NCBI GenBank assembly: GCA_030156225.1
Contig: JASGMW010000002.1
Coordinates: 1 to 52,468, forward strand
Direction of reading: 5' to 3'
From: Methanofollis sp.
GTDB lineage: Archaea > Halobacteriota > Methanomicrobia > Methanomicrobiales > Methanofollaceae
Length of the DNA stretch: 52,468 nucleotides
Positions 28,173 through 38,763 of this stretch are shown piece after piece. Each line of letters begins with the position of its first letter. Position 1 is the first letter of the stretch. The notes under the pieces are model-generated. The model made no database searches. It was not told the origin of the DNA and was given only the letters and a program-made list of their open reading frames with translations. The position numbers were made by a program, and so were the translations under genes.

Positions 28173-29042
28173 TCACTCACTGATCATCGTGCCGACGCCC
28201 GCGTCGGTGAAGAGTTCGAGGAGGATCGTGTGGGGGTTGTTCCCGTTGACGATATGGGCATGGGGCACCCCGCCGCGCACCGCCCTGACGCAGGAGTCGA
28301 TCTTCGGGATCATCCCTTCAGAGAGCGTGCCGTCGGCCATCAGGTCCTCGATCTCGGTGAGGCGGAGGCGGCGGAAGACCTGCGTGCGCTCCCGGTCCAT
28401 CACGCCGTCGACGTCGGTGAGGTTGATCAGTTTGAAGGCGCCGAGGGCGACGGCGATCTCGCCCGCCGCCGTATCGGCGTTGATGTTGAGGCTGCGGCCG
28501 GCCCGGTCGATCGCGATCGGGGCGACCACGCCGATATAGTCGTTTTTCAGCAGGGTGTCCAGGATTTCAGGGTTTATCCGTTCGATCTCACCGACGTAGC
28601 CGAGATCGATCTCGTGCTCCTCTTCGCCGATCACGACCTTCTGCTTCCCGATCTTCTTCGCCATGATCAGGTTGCCGTCGTTGCCCGAGAGCCCGACCCC
28701 GAGAGCGCCGCACCGGGCGATCAGCGAGACGATGCCGTCGTTGATCTTGCCGACCAGCACCATCTGGGCGATCTCCAGGGTCTCGTCGTCGGTGATCCGC
28801 AGCCCGCCGACAAACCGCGGCTCCTTGCCCAGGGCCTTCATCTTCTCGGTGATCTCCGGGCCGCCGCCGTGGACGAGCACCACCCGCATGCCGACGTAAT
28901 GGAGAAGGATCGCGTCCTTGATCGCATTCATCAGCACCTCCTCGTCGATCATGGCGTGGCCGCCGAGTTTGATCACGATGGTCTGGCCGTGGAACTGCTG
29001 GATATAGGGCAGGGCCTCCATCAGCACTTCTTCGCGCTTCAT
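28173..29042 (-). CDS. argB: Acetylglutamate kinase
   Basis: [12 protein letters not shown]...[19 protein letters not shown]...[29 protein letters not shown]. Confidence 0.95.
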   Translation of the reverse strand: MKREEVLMEALPYIQQFHGQTIVIKLGGHAMIDEEVLMNAIKDAILLHYVGMRVVLVHGGGPEITEKMKALGKEPRFVGGLRITDDETLEIAQMVLVGKINDGIVSLIARCGALGVGLSGNDGNLIMAKKIGKQKVVIGEEEHEIDLGYVGEIERINPEILDTLLKNDYIGVVAPIAIDRAGRSLNINADTAAGEIAVALGAFKLINLTDVDGVMDRERTQVFRRLRLTEIEDLMADGTLSEGMIPKIDSCVRAVRGGVPHAHIVNGNNPHTILLELFTDAGVGTMISE

Positions 29043-30190
29043 GTGGTGTACTTCCCGTTGATCTCGACGTACCGTTCGGTGAGGTCGCAGCCCCAGGCCG
29101 CGGCCGCCCCGTCTCCCTCGCCGATCGAGAGGGTGAAGACCACCCGACGGCCGTGCATCGCGGCCTTCGCCCGCACAAGATCGGAGACGATCGCGCCGTC
29201 CCTGACGAGCGGCGTCCCGGCCTCCCCCTCGCCGATGGTGAGGGAGACAGCGTCGGGGTCGAAACGCACGCCGGCCCGGCCTGCGGCTGCAATCACCCGG
29301 CCCCAGTTTGGATCCTCGCCGTAGACCGCCGTCTTCACCAGGGGCGAACCGACGACCGTTCTGGCGACGGCTTCGGCCGCCGCTTCGTCGGCCGCACCCA
29401 TGACCCGCACCTCGATCAACTTCGTGGCGCCTTCGCCATCGGCGGCGATCTGCTGTGCAAGCGAGACGCAGCACGCTTCGAGGGCGGCGTCGAAATCGCT
29501 CTTCGGCACCCGGCCGGCGGCGCCCGTCGCCGTGCAGAAGGCGCAGTCGTTCGTGCTCTCGTCGCCGTCCACAACGACCCGGTTGAAACTCCGCCGCACC
29601 GCCGACCGCAGGGAGGTCTGCAAATCTTCCGCCCCGATTGCCGCGTCGGTGTAGATGAAGGCGAGCATCGTGCCCATGTTCGGTGCGATCATCCCGCTCC
29701 CCTTGCAGATCCCGCCGACACAAAATCCGTCGGCGAGGGCGAGGGCATGCTTCTCCGCAAGGTCCGTCGTCATGATGGCGCGGGCCGCCGCGGTCTCGGC
29801 ATAGGCAGAACGCGCCAGCAAAGGCGCCGCCTCCGTGCACTGCCGATCGATCAGCTCGAGATCGAGGTGCCGGCCGATCACGCCGGTGCTCGCCACGCCC
29901 ACCCGGTCGGCCTCGATGCCGAGGGCCCTGGCCGCGATCCGGCCCATCGCCACGGCGTCCGCGTAGCCCTGCTTCCCGGTGCAGGCGTTCGCGCACCCGG
30001 AATTCACGACGATCGCCTCAAGCCGTCCGGCCTTCATGCGCTCGCGCATCAGCTGCACCGGCGCTGCAGAGACCAGGTTGGAGGTGAACGTCGCCGCCGC
30101 GGTGCCGCTCGCGCGGATCACGGCGAGGCCGTATTTCCCCTCTTTGATCCCGGCGGCCTCGACCCCCTCGACGGCGCAGATGCTCCTCAT
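29039..30190 (-). CDS. argJ: Bifunctional ornithine acetyltransferase/N-acetylglutamate synthase
   Basis: [59 protein letters not shown]; 4-bp overlap with argB. Confidence 0.95.
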   Translation of the reverse strand: MRSICAVEGVEAAGIKEGKYGLAVIRASGTAAATFTSNLVSAAPVQLMRERMKAGRLEAIVVNSGCANACTGKQGYADAVAMGRIAARALGIEADRVGVASTGVIGRHLDLELIDRQCTEAAPLLARSAYAETAAARAIMTTDLAEKHALALADGFCVGGICKGSGMIAPNMGTMLAFIYTDAAIGAEDLQTSLRSAVRRSFNRVVVDGDESTNDCAFCTATGAAGRVPKSDFDAALEACCVSLAQQIAADGEGATKLIEVRVMGAADEAAAEAVARTVVGSPLVKTAVYGEDPNWGRVIAAAGRAGVRFDPDAVSLTIGEGEAGTPLVRDGAIVSDLVRAKAAMHGRRVVFTLSIGEGDGAAAAWGCDLTERYVEINGKYTT

Positions 30191-30678
30191 GCTGTGTCCC
30201 CGTCTTCTGAGAACGAGGCGCCGAGACCCTGCACGATGTCCCTGCGGGCGACGATGCCGAGAAGGCGTCCTTTCTCGACGACCGGGAGGCGGGCGACGCC
30301 TTCCTTCAGCATCACGGCGGCCGCCCGCTCGATCTCCTCGTCAGGAGCGATCACAATCGCGGGCATCGACATCACCCTGCGCACCTTCACGGCCCCGATA
30401 TCTGAGAGCGCTTCCTTCGTCTTCTCCCAGTTGATCGCCTCCCTGATCGGCACCTCGATGAACTCCAGGGGGGAGGGGAGCCAGAGATCGCTGGAAATGT
30501 CGCCGACCCTGAGCAGAGAGAGGATATCGGCCTCGGTGACCATGCCGACCACGCCGTTCTCGTCGACGACCGGAAGGCCGCTCACGTCGTGCCGCCGCAG
30601 GAGCGACGCCGCCCGGCGCACTGTGTCGTCGGGGGATATGGTGACCGGGTCTACGGTCATGATTTCACGCACTTTCAT
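30187..30678 (-). CDS. Tandem CBS domain protein
   Basis: KVREIMTVDPVTISPDDTVRRAASLLRRHDVSGLPVVDENGVVGMVTEADIL and VRRVMSMPAIVIAPDEEIERAAAVMLKEGVARLPVVEKGRLLGIVARRDIV. Confidence 0.95.
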   Translation of the reverse strand: MKVREIMTVDPVTISPDDTVRRAASLLRRHDVSGLPVVDENGVVGMVTEADILSLLRVGDISSDLWLPSPLEFIEVPIREAINWEKTKEALSDIGAVKVRRVMSMPAIVIAPDEEIERAAAVMLKEGVARLPVVEKGRLLGIVARRDIVQGLGASFSEDGDTA

Positions 30679-30692
30679 TCAGTTTCATCTCC

Positions 30693-31679
30693 TCAGGGGA
30701 GGCACGGGGGCACTTTCAGCCCGTCGTTTTCTGCATAGCCGCAGATGATGTTCATGTTCTGGATCGCCTGTCCCGCGGCGCCCTTGACCAGGTTGTCGAT
30801 GGCCGAGACGACGACGACCCGTTCGCCCTCGCTCTCCATCCCGATGTCGCAGAAGTTGCTCCCCCGCACCGCGGGCAGGGATGGCTTCTGGAGGCGGACG
30901 AAGTACTCGCCGCGGTAGAAGTTCCGGTACAGCGCCTCCACCTCTTCCTGTCCCATCGGTTCTTTCAGGATGATGTGCGCCGTCGTCAGGATGCCCCGGT
31001 TCACCGGGACGAGGTGGGGGGTGAAGAAGCAGTGCGCAGTCGAGCCCAGGCGGGCGAGTTCCTGCTTCATCTCGGCGAGGTGGCGGTGGGCCGTCCATTT
31101 GTAGGGGGTCACGCCGTCGGCCACGTTCGGGTAATGGGTGGTCGCCGACGGGTTGTCGCCCGCACCCGAGACGCCGGTCTTGGAGTCGAAGATCACATAT
31201 GCCGCGTGCCTGGCGAGCGGTGCGGCCGCAAGGGTCGCGCCGGTCGGGAAACACCCGGGGTTCGAGACGAAACGGCTCCCCCGCACCTCGTCGCGGTGGA
31301 GTTCAGGGATGCCGTACGGGGCCTTGAAGTAGTCGGTGTGGACGACGCCGTAGACGGCCTCGTAGATCTCCCGCGGCAGCCGGTAGTCGGCCGAGAGGTC
31401 GACCACCCGCGCCCCGCTCTCCAGGAGGGCCCCCGCATAGTTCATTGCGGCCGTGTGTGGCACCGCCAGAAAAACGGCGTCGGCGTCGATATCGCCGGGT
31501 GCGGGGTTCGAGAAGACGAGGTCGGTATACCCCCGCAGGTGCGGGTGCTGCGAGGCGACGGGACGGCCTTCCAGTGCACGCGAGGTCGCCGTGACCACTT
31601 CGGCCTCTGAATGGGTCTGAAGGAGGCGGATCAGTTCGCCGCCGGTATAGCCCGACGCCCCTACGATTGCGACATCCAT
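30693..31679 (-). CDS. argC: N-acetyl-gamma-glutamyl-phosphate reductase
   Basis: [28 protein letters not shown]...[19 protein letters not shown]. Confidence 0.96.
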   Translation of the reverse strand: MDVAIVGASGYTGGELIRLLQTHSEAEVVTATSRALEGRPVASQHPHLRGYTDLVFSNPAPGDIDADAVFLAVPHTAAMNYAGALLESGARVVDLSADYRLPREIYEAVYGVVHTDYFKAPYGIPELHRDEVRGSRFVSNPGCFPTGATLAAAPLARHAAYVIFDSKTGVSGAGDNPSATTHYPNVADGVTPYKWTAHRHLAEMKQELARLGSTAHCFFTPHLVPVNRGILTTAHIILKEPMGQEEVEALYRNFYRGEYFVRLQKPSLPAVRGSNFCDIGMESEGERVVVVSAIDNLVKGAAGQAIQNMNIICGYAENDGLKVPPCLP

Positions 31680-31704
31680 ACAGGAGATATACCGGAGAAA
31701 AAAC

Positions 31705-32625
31705 TTAATCCTTTGCGGTGTCCGGCGGATGCCCGGCGGCGTCGAAGAGCTGCCCGGCCAGGCTGTCGATATGCTCCCTGTTTTCGAGCCCGGCGAGCAG
31801 GTCCGGCGGGAGCGCGCCGACGCCGAACTTCGCGCCCACGTACGCCCCGCAGATGAAGGCGATCGTGTCGGTGTTTCCTCCGACGTTCGCCGCCACGTAC
31901 AGGAGGTTTCTGGGGTCGCCGTACCGGCCCATCAGGAAGAACGCGATCGGCACGGTCTGGTAGATGGAGACGTCGTTCCCGATCGTGGGGAGGGCGCCTT
32001 CAAGGCTGATCCCCTCCTGTTCGAGTCCGACCGCGCGTTCGATCCGCCTCCCGAGTTCCGGATCCTCAGCCGCCGCGCAGCGCACCGCCGCGGCGAACGG
32101 CTCCCGTTCGCCCTGAACGGCGCCGGCGATGAGGGAGGCCACCGTCACGGCCCCGGCGTGGGCCGCCGGGTTCGTGTGCGTGACCGAGCAGGCCTTCACC
32201 AGACGGCCGGAGCGCTCGACCGGATCGTTGTACCGCAGGGCGAACGGCACCGCAAGGGGGATGCAGCCCGAGGTGTCGGAATTGACGCCGCTCTTCTCGA
32301 TGCCGCAGGTGAGCAGATGTTCGCAGGCCGACATCACGGAGCCGTCGGGGAAGCGGAGGTCGCCATCCCTGCAGAGCCGTGAGAGGGCGCTGGCATAATG
32401 CTTTTCCGAATAATTTCCGGTGGCGATGAGTTCGGCGACGAGGAGCATGATCTGGGTGTCGTCGGTGTACTGGCCGGGCTCGAGGCGGGCGTTCGGGTGC
32501 CATTTCCAGGCCCGGCGGTAGCCCTGGTACAGGTGGGAGAGGTTCATCGCCGCGCTCTCCCCCGGCATCCCGAGGGCATCCCCGATGGCTGCCCCGAGCA
32601 TGCAGCCCCTGAAACGGTCCAGCAT
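31705..32625 (-). CDS. ADP-ribosylglycohydrolase family protein
   Basis: [51 protein letters not shown]. Confidence 0.92.
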   Translation of the reverse strand: MLDRFRGCMLGAAIGDALGMPGESAAMNLSHLYQGYRRAWKWHPNARLEPGQYTDDTQIMLLVAELIATGNYSEKHYASALSRLCRDGDLRFPDGSVMSACEHLLTCGIEKSGVNSDTSGCIPLAVPFALRYNDPVERSGRLVKACSVTHTNPAAHAGAVTVASLIAGAVQGEREPFAAAVRCAAAEDPELGRRIERAVGLEQEGISLEGALPTIGNDVSIYQTVPIAFFLMGRYGDPRNLLYVAANVGGNTDTIAFICGAYVGAKFGVGALPPDLLAGLENREHIDSLAGQLFDAAGHPPDTAKD

Positions 32626-32911
32626 TATTCCCGTATGGAGCAGGAGAGAAGATAAGCCCTTCGTAAAATCGGCAGGACGAACGGCGGTGTTTCTCGTTTA
32701 CGCGAATCGCTGCGCCTGCCGGGAGCGGGCCGTCCCGATCTCGCCTCCTCCCTCGGAATAAACCTGTTCGGGGTTCATGATGCGGCGGCACCGATCCTGG
32801 ACTGGACATTGTGTCTCTCTGTATATGTTTGAAGTTTTTTATGGACAACTGTGCCGATTTTGTATGACATGAGGATACTATTATCTCAGGGAAGCGTACA
32901 CCATCGCGAAT

Positions 32912-33691
32912 ATGGACCCGGAGATCGCCGAGATCACTGTCCTCCCGGGAAAGGACAAGAACGGCGGAACAGAGCACTTCGAGCGGATCGTGATCAGGCC
33001 GGGCGAGACCCTGTCCATCGTCGGTCCCACGGGGTCGGGCAAGAGCGCCCTGATCAACGACATCGAACTCTTTGCCAGCAACGACACGGTCACCGGCCGG
33101 ACCGTCCTCGTCAACGGAACGGTGCCGCCCGAGGAGATCGTCCGCGACCCCGCGAAAAAACCGGTCGCCCTGATCACACAGGGCACAAAATGCCTCGCCG
33201 ACCTTGCGGTGCGGGAGTTTCTGGAGATGCACGTTCGGTCGAGAAAGATCGTGCGCAAGGGGATCGTCGAGGAGACGATCGCCCTCGCCAACGAGTTCAC
33301 CGGCGAGAAGATCGCTGCCGATGCCAGGGTCGCCTCACTCTCGGGCGGACAGACCAGGTCGCTGATGGTGGCCGACGCCGTCACGATCGGCAACACCCCG
33401 ATCATCATCCTCGACGAGATCGAAAACGCCGGGATCTTCAGGGACCGGGTGATAGAGGTTCTCAAGGCATACAAAAAGGCGCTCGTCTTCGTCACCCACG
33501 ACCCCCTCGTCGCCCTGATGTGCGACCGGCGGATCGTGATGTGCAACGGCACGGTTGTGCGGGTCATCGAGCGTTGCGGCGAGGAAGACCGGGCGCTCGA
33601 AGCGATCAGAAAGATGGACGGTCTTCTCTGTGCCCTGCGGGAGCGGATCCGCGCCGGCGAGTCGATCACCGAAGCGGTGTTCGCCGTATGA
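32912..33691 (+). CDS. Stand-alone ABC-type ATPase in the coenzyme M gene cluster
   Basis: Walker A GPTGSGKSALI, signature LSGGQTRSLMVADAV, Walker B IIILDEIENAGI, H-loop VTHD; no permease gene adjacent. Confidence 0.88.
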   Translation: MDPEIAEITVLPGKDKNGGTEHFERIVIRPGETLSIVGPTGSGKSALINDIELFASNDTVTGRTVLVNGTVPPEEIVRDPAKKPVALITQGTKCLADLAVREFLEMHVRSRKIVRKGIVEETIALANEFTGEKIAADARVASLSGGQTRSLMVADAVTIGNTPIIILDEIENAGIFRDRVIEVLKAYKKALVFVTHDPLVALMCDRRIVMCNGTVVRVIERCGEEDRALEAIRKMDGLLCALRERIRAGESITEAVFAV

Positions 33692-34395
33692 AACTCGTCG
33701 TCATCGCCGGCCCCCCCTCGGCAGGCAAGACTGCCGTCGTCAGGCAGATCGTCCGCACCTTCCAGGACAGCGAGACGATCGCGTACCTGAAGATCGACGT
33801 CGTCCGCGCCTTTGAAGACGAGGAACTCAGAAAGGAGTTCGGGATCCCGGCGCGAAAAATATATTCCGGCGATCTCTGCCCTGACCATGCGGGGATCATG
33901 GTGATGCAGGACGCGATCGCCTGGGCCGGGTGCGAAGGGGCCGGGATTCTGGTCGTGGAGTCGGCCGGCCTCTGTCTCAGGTGTTCGCCGTACGTCACCC
34001 GGGCCCTCGGGATCGTCGTGATCAGTGCGATCTCCGGCACCCACGCCCCCCTCAAGATGGGCCCGATGCTCTCCCTGGCCGACGTCGCCGTCGTCACCAG
34101 GATCGATCTCGTCTCCCAGGCCGAAAAAGAGGTCTTCCGCGAGCAGATCCGCGAGGTGGCGCCGGCAATCGATATCATCGAGACGAACGCGGTCCAGGGG
34201 ACAGGTATGCGCTATCTGATGCGCCGCATCGCCGGGATGGAGGAGATCGCTGATCCCGAGACGATCGAGCTGCGGGGCGTCCCGCCCCTCGGCGTCTGCA
34301 CCGTCTGCGTCGGAAAAAAAGAGATCGGGTGGCAGCATCACTTCGGCGTCGTCAGGCAGCTCGAAGGCGCCGACTGGATCTTCAGGGGCGAGTGA
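33688..34395 (+). CDS. HypB/UreG-like (SIMIBI) GTPase-family protein with conserved Cys pairs
   Basis: P-loop GPPSAGKTAVVRQIV, ESAGLCLRCSPYV, VVTRIDLVSQAEKE, VCTVCVGKKEIGWQHHFG; 4-bp overlap with the ABC gene. Confidence 0.8.
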   Translation: MKLVVIAGPPSAGKTAVVRQIVRTFQDSETIAYLKIDVVRAFEDEELRKEFGIPARKIYSGDLCPDHAGIMVMQDAIAWAGCEGAGILVVESAGLCLRCSPYVTRALGIVVISAISGTHAPLKMGPMLSLADVAVVTRIDLVSQAEKEVFREQIREVAPAIDIIETNAVQGTGMRYLMRRIAGMEEIADPETIELRGVPPLGVCTVCVGKKEIGWQHHFGVVRQLEGADWIFRGE

Positions 34396-34396
34396 G

Positions 34397-35011
34397 ATGG
34401 CCTGGCAACCGCCCGGAAAGAACTGCGGGCTCTGCGGGGCGCAGAGTTGCGAGGCGTTTCTGGAGCAGGCTGCGGCCGGAGCACTCTCGTACACGGATTG
34501 TCCGTTCTATTCGGAGGAGGAGAAAGCCGTCGACGCCGGCGCGGCGGTCCATGCCGATCTGGACATCGTCGGCAATCCGTACGACTTCGTCCTCGACCCC
34601 CTGCCTGGCGAGCCTTCGGCCAGGAAGATCGTCCTCCCGTTCAGGCCGGACCTCGTCGAAAAATGGGGAATCGAAACCGGGGAGATCGTCGTGGGCCGCC
34701 CGATGGGGGCGGGCTGCCCGGTCCAGCACGTTCTGCGGGTGATCGAGGCGAACCCGGTCACCGGTCTGCTCACGACCCATGTCGTCGGCCCCCGCTTCTC
34801 GCGCGACGCCTCCTATCACGACGTCCAGGCCTACCACATGATCGGCTTCGAGGGGATCGCACGGCCGGTGCGTCGCCCTCCTGTTTTCGGGCTGCGTCAA
34901 CGCTTTCTGCCGGGATACTGCATGATGGCCCTCTCCCACACCGGCGTGATCAATATGGTGGTTGAGCGCCCGGGGGGCCTCCGGGTCCGGGTGGAGGATA
35001 TCATCATATGA
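34397..35011 (+). CDS. [4Fe-4S]-binding (CdhD/AcsC-type motif) domain protein
   Basis: KNCGLCGAQSCEAFLEQAAAGALSYTDCPFY. Confidence 0.75.
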   Translation: MAWQPPGKNCGLCGAQSCEAFLEQAAAGALSYTDCPFYSEEEKAVDAGAAVHADLDIVGNPYDFVLDPLPGEPSARKIVLPFRPDLVEKWGIETGEIVVGRPMGAGCPVQHVLRVIEANPVTGLLTTHVVGPRFSRDASYHDVQAYHMIGFEGIARPVRRPPVFGLRQRFLPGYCMMALSHTGVINMVVERPGGLRVRVEDIII

Positions 35012-36234
35012 AGACGATCAAAGAGATCGGGCGGAAGGTCGACGACGGCACCGCCGTCGTCCTGACTGCTGCTGAACTCAAGACGCGGATCCGGGACGGG
35101 GAGCGGCCGACGCCCGCGGACGTGGACGTGGTCACCTGCGGGACGTTCGGCGTGATGTCAGGCACCGCGGCCGTTCTCTCCCTGCCGGTGGCCGGGCCGG
35201 GCTCGTTCGCCAGGGCGGAATCGGTCACGCTCAACGGCGTCCCGGCGTTTCCCGGGCCCTGCCCGAACGAGCGGCTCGGCATCGTCGACCTCATCGTCTA
35301 CGGGACGGCGCACGCCGGCCCCCGCTACGGCGGCGGCCACCTCTTCGCCGACCTTGCGGCAGGGAGGGAGATCGCGGTTGCGGTCGTCGCAGACGGAAAG
35401 GAGTTCTCCAGGACCGTCACGATCGCGGACTGCAACGCCGCCAGGCTCTTCACGACGCGGAGCGCCTTCAAGAACTACACCGCCTACGTGAACAGGGAGT
35501 GCTCGGTCGTCAGGACGATCTTCTCGGCGACCGGCCTTTCCGGCCCCTGCGCCGAGGTCTCGGTCAGCGGCTGCGGGGAGATCAATCCGATCGAGAACGA
35601 TCCGTCCCTGCGGTTCATCAGGCCGGGGAGCCGGGTGCTCGTGAACGGGGCGCCCGGCTTCGTGATGGGCGAGGGGACGAGGTCCTCGAAGGAGCGCCCG
35701 AACATCATGGCCTTCGCCGGGATCAGGGAGATGAACCCGCGGTACTGCGGCGGGTTCGTCACCTCGGCCGGGCCGGAGTGCCTGACGAGCGTCGCGGCGG
35801 CGATCCCGGTCCTGGACGACGCGGGTCTCCGGGCGCTCTCGGTGCTCGACGAGAATATCACACTGCCGGTGGCCGACGTCAACGACCGCCGGCCCTTTGC
35901 CCGCGCCGATTACGGGGCGGTCTGGCAGGGTACCAACCGGCACGTCACGTACGATCCGGCCGCCTGCGCCTTCTGCGAGCAGTGTGCGGCCGGAGCGGTC
36001 TGTCCGACCGGCGCCTTCGCGACCCGGGAAGGAATCGACGCCGCGTCCTGCGTCTCCTGCGGGGCCTGCGCTGCGTCCTGCACCGGCGGGGCGGCGTACG
36101 CCGACCTCGGCACTCTCGACGTCGCCGGCCGGCGCGTCCCGATCACCCTCCGCCAGTCCGACCGGAACCGCGCCGAGGCGCTCTGCGCCGATCTGCGGGA
36201 GATGGTCCTGAACCTGAAGTTCCCGATATCGTGA
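35008..36234 (+). CDS. DUF39/COG1900-family protein with C-terminal ferredoxin domain (methanogenesis marker 16-like)
   Basis: VVTCGTFGVMSGTAAVLSLPVAGPGSF...GRVLVNGAPGFVMGEGTRSSKERPNI-like segment; CAFCEQCAAGAVCPTGAF...CVSCGACAASC; 4-bp overlap with the Fe-S gene. Confidence 0.8.
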   Translation: MKTIKEIGRKVDDGTAVVLTAAELKTRIRDGERPTPADVDVVTCGTFGVMSGTAAVLSLPVAGPGSFARAESVTLNGVPAFPGPCPNERLGIVDLIVYGTAHAGPRYGGGHLFADLAAGREIAVAVVADGKEFSRTVTIADCNAARLFTTRSAFKNYTAYVNRECSVVRTIFSATGLSGPCAEVSVSGCGEINPIENDPSLRFIRPGSRVLVNGAPGFVMGEGTRSSKERPNIMAFAGIREMNPRYCGGFVTSAGPECLTSVAAAIPVLDDAGLRALSVLDENITLPVADVNDRRPFARADYGAVWQGTNRHVTYDPAACAFCEQCAAGAVCPTGAFATREGIDAASCVSCGACAASCTGGAAYADLGTLDVAGRRVPITLRQSDRNRAEALCADLREMVLNLKFPIS

Positions 36235-36246
36235 TGGAGATCTGAT

Positions 36247-37518
36247 ATGCGACCATATACCCTTCGCTGCCCTGACTGCGGGCAGAAGATCGAAGAAGAC
36301 CGCTACACCCTCGCCTGTCCGCATGGGTGCAGCGCCCTGATCCGCGCCGTCTACCGGAAACGGACCCTCGACCTCAGGAACGAGCCCGGCATCTTCAGGT
36401 TTGCCGACTGGCTCCCGGTCGAGGGAACGATCGCGTCGCCGGCAGGGCCGGTGACGTTCAGGAGCGAGGCGCTCTCCCGCGACCTCGGCATGAAGAATCT
36501 CTGGATCGGTTTTTCCGGGTACTGGCCGGAGCGTGGCGCCCGGATCGTCACCTGCTCGTTCAAGGAACTCGAAGCCCTGCCGACGGCGGTGCGGATGAGA
36601 GAGACGGGCAGCGGCACCCTGGTCGTCGCCTCGGCCGGAAATACCGGACGGGCCTTCTGCCAGACCGCCGCCGTCACCGGGGTTCCGGTCGTGGTGGTGG
36701 CGCCCTCCGCCGCCGCAAAGAGGCTCTGGACCACCGAGGAAACAGAGAATGTCTGCCTGATCACGGTGGACGGCGACTATTCCGACGCCATTGCGGCCGC
36801 AAACGAACTCTGCACGTCCCCGGGTCTCGTCCCGGAAGGAGGGGCGAAGAACGTCGCCCGCCGGGACGGCATGGGCACGGTGATGCTCGACGCCGCCGTC
36901 GCGATCGGACGGATGCCCGAGCACTACGTGCAGGCGGTCGGGAGCGGGACCGGCGGGATCGCCGCGTGGGAGGCGTCGATGCGGCTCATCGGCGACGGGC
37001 GGTACGGCGGCGTCCTCCCCCGCCTCCACCTCGCCCAGAACGCCCCCTTCGTCCCGATGGTCGGCGCATGGCAGGCCGGCAGGCGGGAGATCGTGCCGGA
37101 GATCGACATGCCCGATGCCGGGGCCTCGATCGCCGCGGTCTACTCGGACGTGCTGACCAACCGGAACCCGCCGTACGGGGTGCGCGGCGGTGTTTTCGAC
37201 GCGCTCTCGGCGACGAGAGGGGCGATGTACGCGGTGAAGAACCGCGAGGCCCGCGAGGCCGGAAAACAGTTTGCCGAAGCCGAGGAGATCGATCCCGATC
37301 CGGCGGCCGCGGTTGCGGTCGCCGCCCTCGCCCGTGCCGTCGAGACCGGTGCGATCGACCCCGACGCCGCAGTCCTGCTCAACGTCACCGGCGGCGGCTA
37401 CCTGAGGGCGGCCGAGGACCACGATCAGATCGTCGTCGAGCCGGCCCTCCGCATCGCCACAGGAGCCGCGGCCGGGATCGTGCCCGACGTTCTTTCGTGG
37501 GTGAAGCGCCATGCATGA
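36247..37518 (+). CDS. Cysteate synthase (PLP, threonine synthase-like)
   Basis: N-terminal Zn ribbon LRCPDCGQKIEEDRYTLACPHGCSA, SFKELEALPTAVRMRETGSGTLVVASAGNTGRAF; adjacent comDE. Confidence 0.88.
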   Translation: MRPYTLRCPDCGQKIEEDRYTLACPHGCSALIRAVYRKRTLDLRNEPGIFRFADWLPVEGTIASPAGPVTFRSEALSRDLGMKNLWIGFSGYWPERGARIVTCSFKELEALPTAVRMRETGSGTLVVASAGNTGRAFCQTAAVTGVPVVVVAPSAAAKRLWTTEETENVCLITVDGDYSDAIAAANELCTSPGLVPEGGAKNVARRDGMGTVMLDAAVAIGRMPEHYVQAVGSGTGGIAAWEASMRLIGDGRYGGVLPRLHLAQNAPFVPMVGAWQAGRREIVPEIDMPDAGASIAAVYSDVLTNRNPPYGVRGGVFDALSATRGAMYAVKNREAREAGKQFAEAEEIDPDPAAAVAVAALARAVETGAIDPDAAVLLNVTGGGYLRAAEDHDQIVVEPALRIATGAAAGIVPDVLSWVKRHA

Positions 37519-38635
37519 AGAAGCCGTCTGCGATCTCCTGAAGGCGCAGGGGATCGATCTCGCCCTCACCCTCCCCTGCGACCGGGCCGGCGACCTCTGC
37601 TTCCTGCTCCCTGAACGCATCCGCACCGTCGGGCTGAACCGCGAGGAGGACGGGGTCGGCATCGCCGCCGGCGCCGTTCTCGCGGGTCTCAGGCCGATCG
37701 TCGTCATTCAGAGTTCCGGCCTCGGGAACATGCTCAACGCCGTCATGTCCCTCTCCGTCACCTTCGGCCTCCCCCTGCCGGTCCTCGCAAGCTGGCGGGG
37801 CGTGTACCAGGAGCAGATCCCGGCCCAGATCCCGTTCAACACCCGGCTCCCCGCTCTTCTCGACGCCCTCGGGATCAGGTACGCCAGGATCATGGAGGCC
37901 CGGGACCTCGACAGGATCGGCGAGGCGGTCGACGACGCCTTTGTCCACTGCCGGCCGCACGTCGCCCTGGTCTCGCCGCGGGTCTGGGAGGGCGAGAGCG
38001 GCACGGCCGGCTGTCGGGATGCGCCCGAACGGGCCAGGACCTCTGTCCTCGCCTGCCGGCGCGAGATCCCGGAGCCCTCGATGACAAGGTGCGATGCGAT
38101 CAGGGCGGTCGTCCCGCACCTTGCGGACGCCGCGGTCGTCGCCAACATCGGCGTCCCGAGCAAAGAACTCTATGCGGTCGGCGACCGTCCGCTCAACTTC
38201 TATATGCTCGGCTCGTACACCCAGGCCCCGGCCATCGGCCTGGGCATCGCCCTCGGAACGAAACGGAGGGTCGTGGTGCTGGACGGCGACGGAAGCCTCC
38301 TCGGCAGCGCCGTGCTCCCGGTGATCGCCGCCGAAGCGCCGGAAAATCTCACGGTCGTCTGTCTGGACAACGGGGCCTTCGGGTCCACCGGCAACCAGCC
38401 CACCTGCGCCGCCGTCCTGGTCGACCTCGAACTGACGGCGCGGGCAGCGGGCTTTACGAGGACGTGGAAGGCGTCCGATCCCGAAAGCATCGGCGAAGCC
38501 ATGGCGGCCGCGGCGGACGGCGGCCCGAACTTCGTCCACGTGATCATCAGGCCGGGCAACGCCGCGGTGCCGAACATCCCGCTCTCCCCGGCAGCGATCA
38601 GGGACCGGTTTATGGCGGCGGTCCGGGAGCCCTGA
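37511..38635 (+). CDS. comDE: Fused sulfopyruvate decarboxylase (ComD+ComE, TPP-dependent)
   Basis: N-terminal ALTLPCDRAGDLCFLLPERIRTVGLNREEDGVGIAAGA; C-terminal TPP motif DGDGSLLGSAVLPVIAAEAPENLTVVCLDNGAFGSTGNQPT. Confidence 0.92.
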   Translation: MHEEAVCDLLKAQGIDLALTLPCDRAGDLCFLLPERIRTVGLNREEDGVGIAAGAVLAGLRPIVVIQSSGLGNMLNAVMSLSVTFGLPLPVLASWRGVYQEQIPAQIPFNTRLPALLDALGIRYARIMEARDLDRIGEAVDDAFVHCRPHVALVSPRVWEGESGTAGCRDAPERARTSVLACRREIPEPSMTRCDAIRAVVPHLADAAVVANIGVPSKELYAVGDRPLNFYMLGSYTQAPAIGLGIALGTKRRVVVLDGDGSLLGSAVLPVIAAEAPENLTVVCLDNGAFGSTGNQPTCAAVLVDLELTARAAGFTRTWKASDPESIGEAMAAAADGGPNFVHVIIRPGNAAVPNIPLSPAAIRDRFMAAVREP

Positions 38636-38636
38636 C

Positions 38637-38644
38637 TTTTTTTT
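38637..38644 (+). terminator. Oligo-T terminator after the coenzyme M cluster
   Basis: T8 tract directly after the comDE stop codon. Confidence 0.5.
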
Positions 38645-38763
38645 GCATCGGCCCCGTCGCGATCAGCGGTATCGTCGCCGTCAGTGTCTCGTTCGTCCGG
38701 AACCGCTCACTCTGCTCTCCGAAATGGCCTTTCATCGTCCGTTCCCTCTCCTGCCGCCACGGA

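Noticed and set aside
33688-34395. Calling the GTPase hypB of hydrogenase maturation
   Set aside because: Only HypB/UreG-like; lacks a His-rich N-terminus and is not near hydrogenase genes, so no symbol assigned
36247-37518. Threonine synthase
   Set aside because: The fold is threonine synthase-like, but direct overlap with comDE favours cysteate synthase
35158-37707. 849-aa antisense ORF over the coenzyme M cluster
   Set aside because: Same GC-driven antisense composition; opposite strand encodes recognisable DUF39 and cysteate synthase proteins
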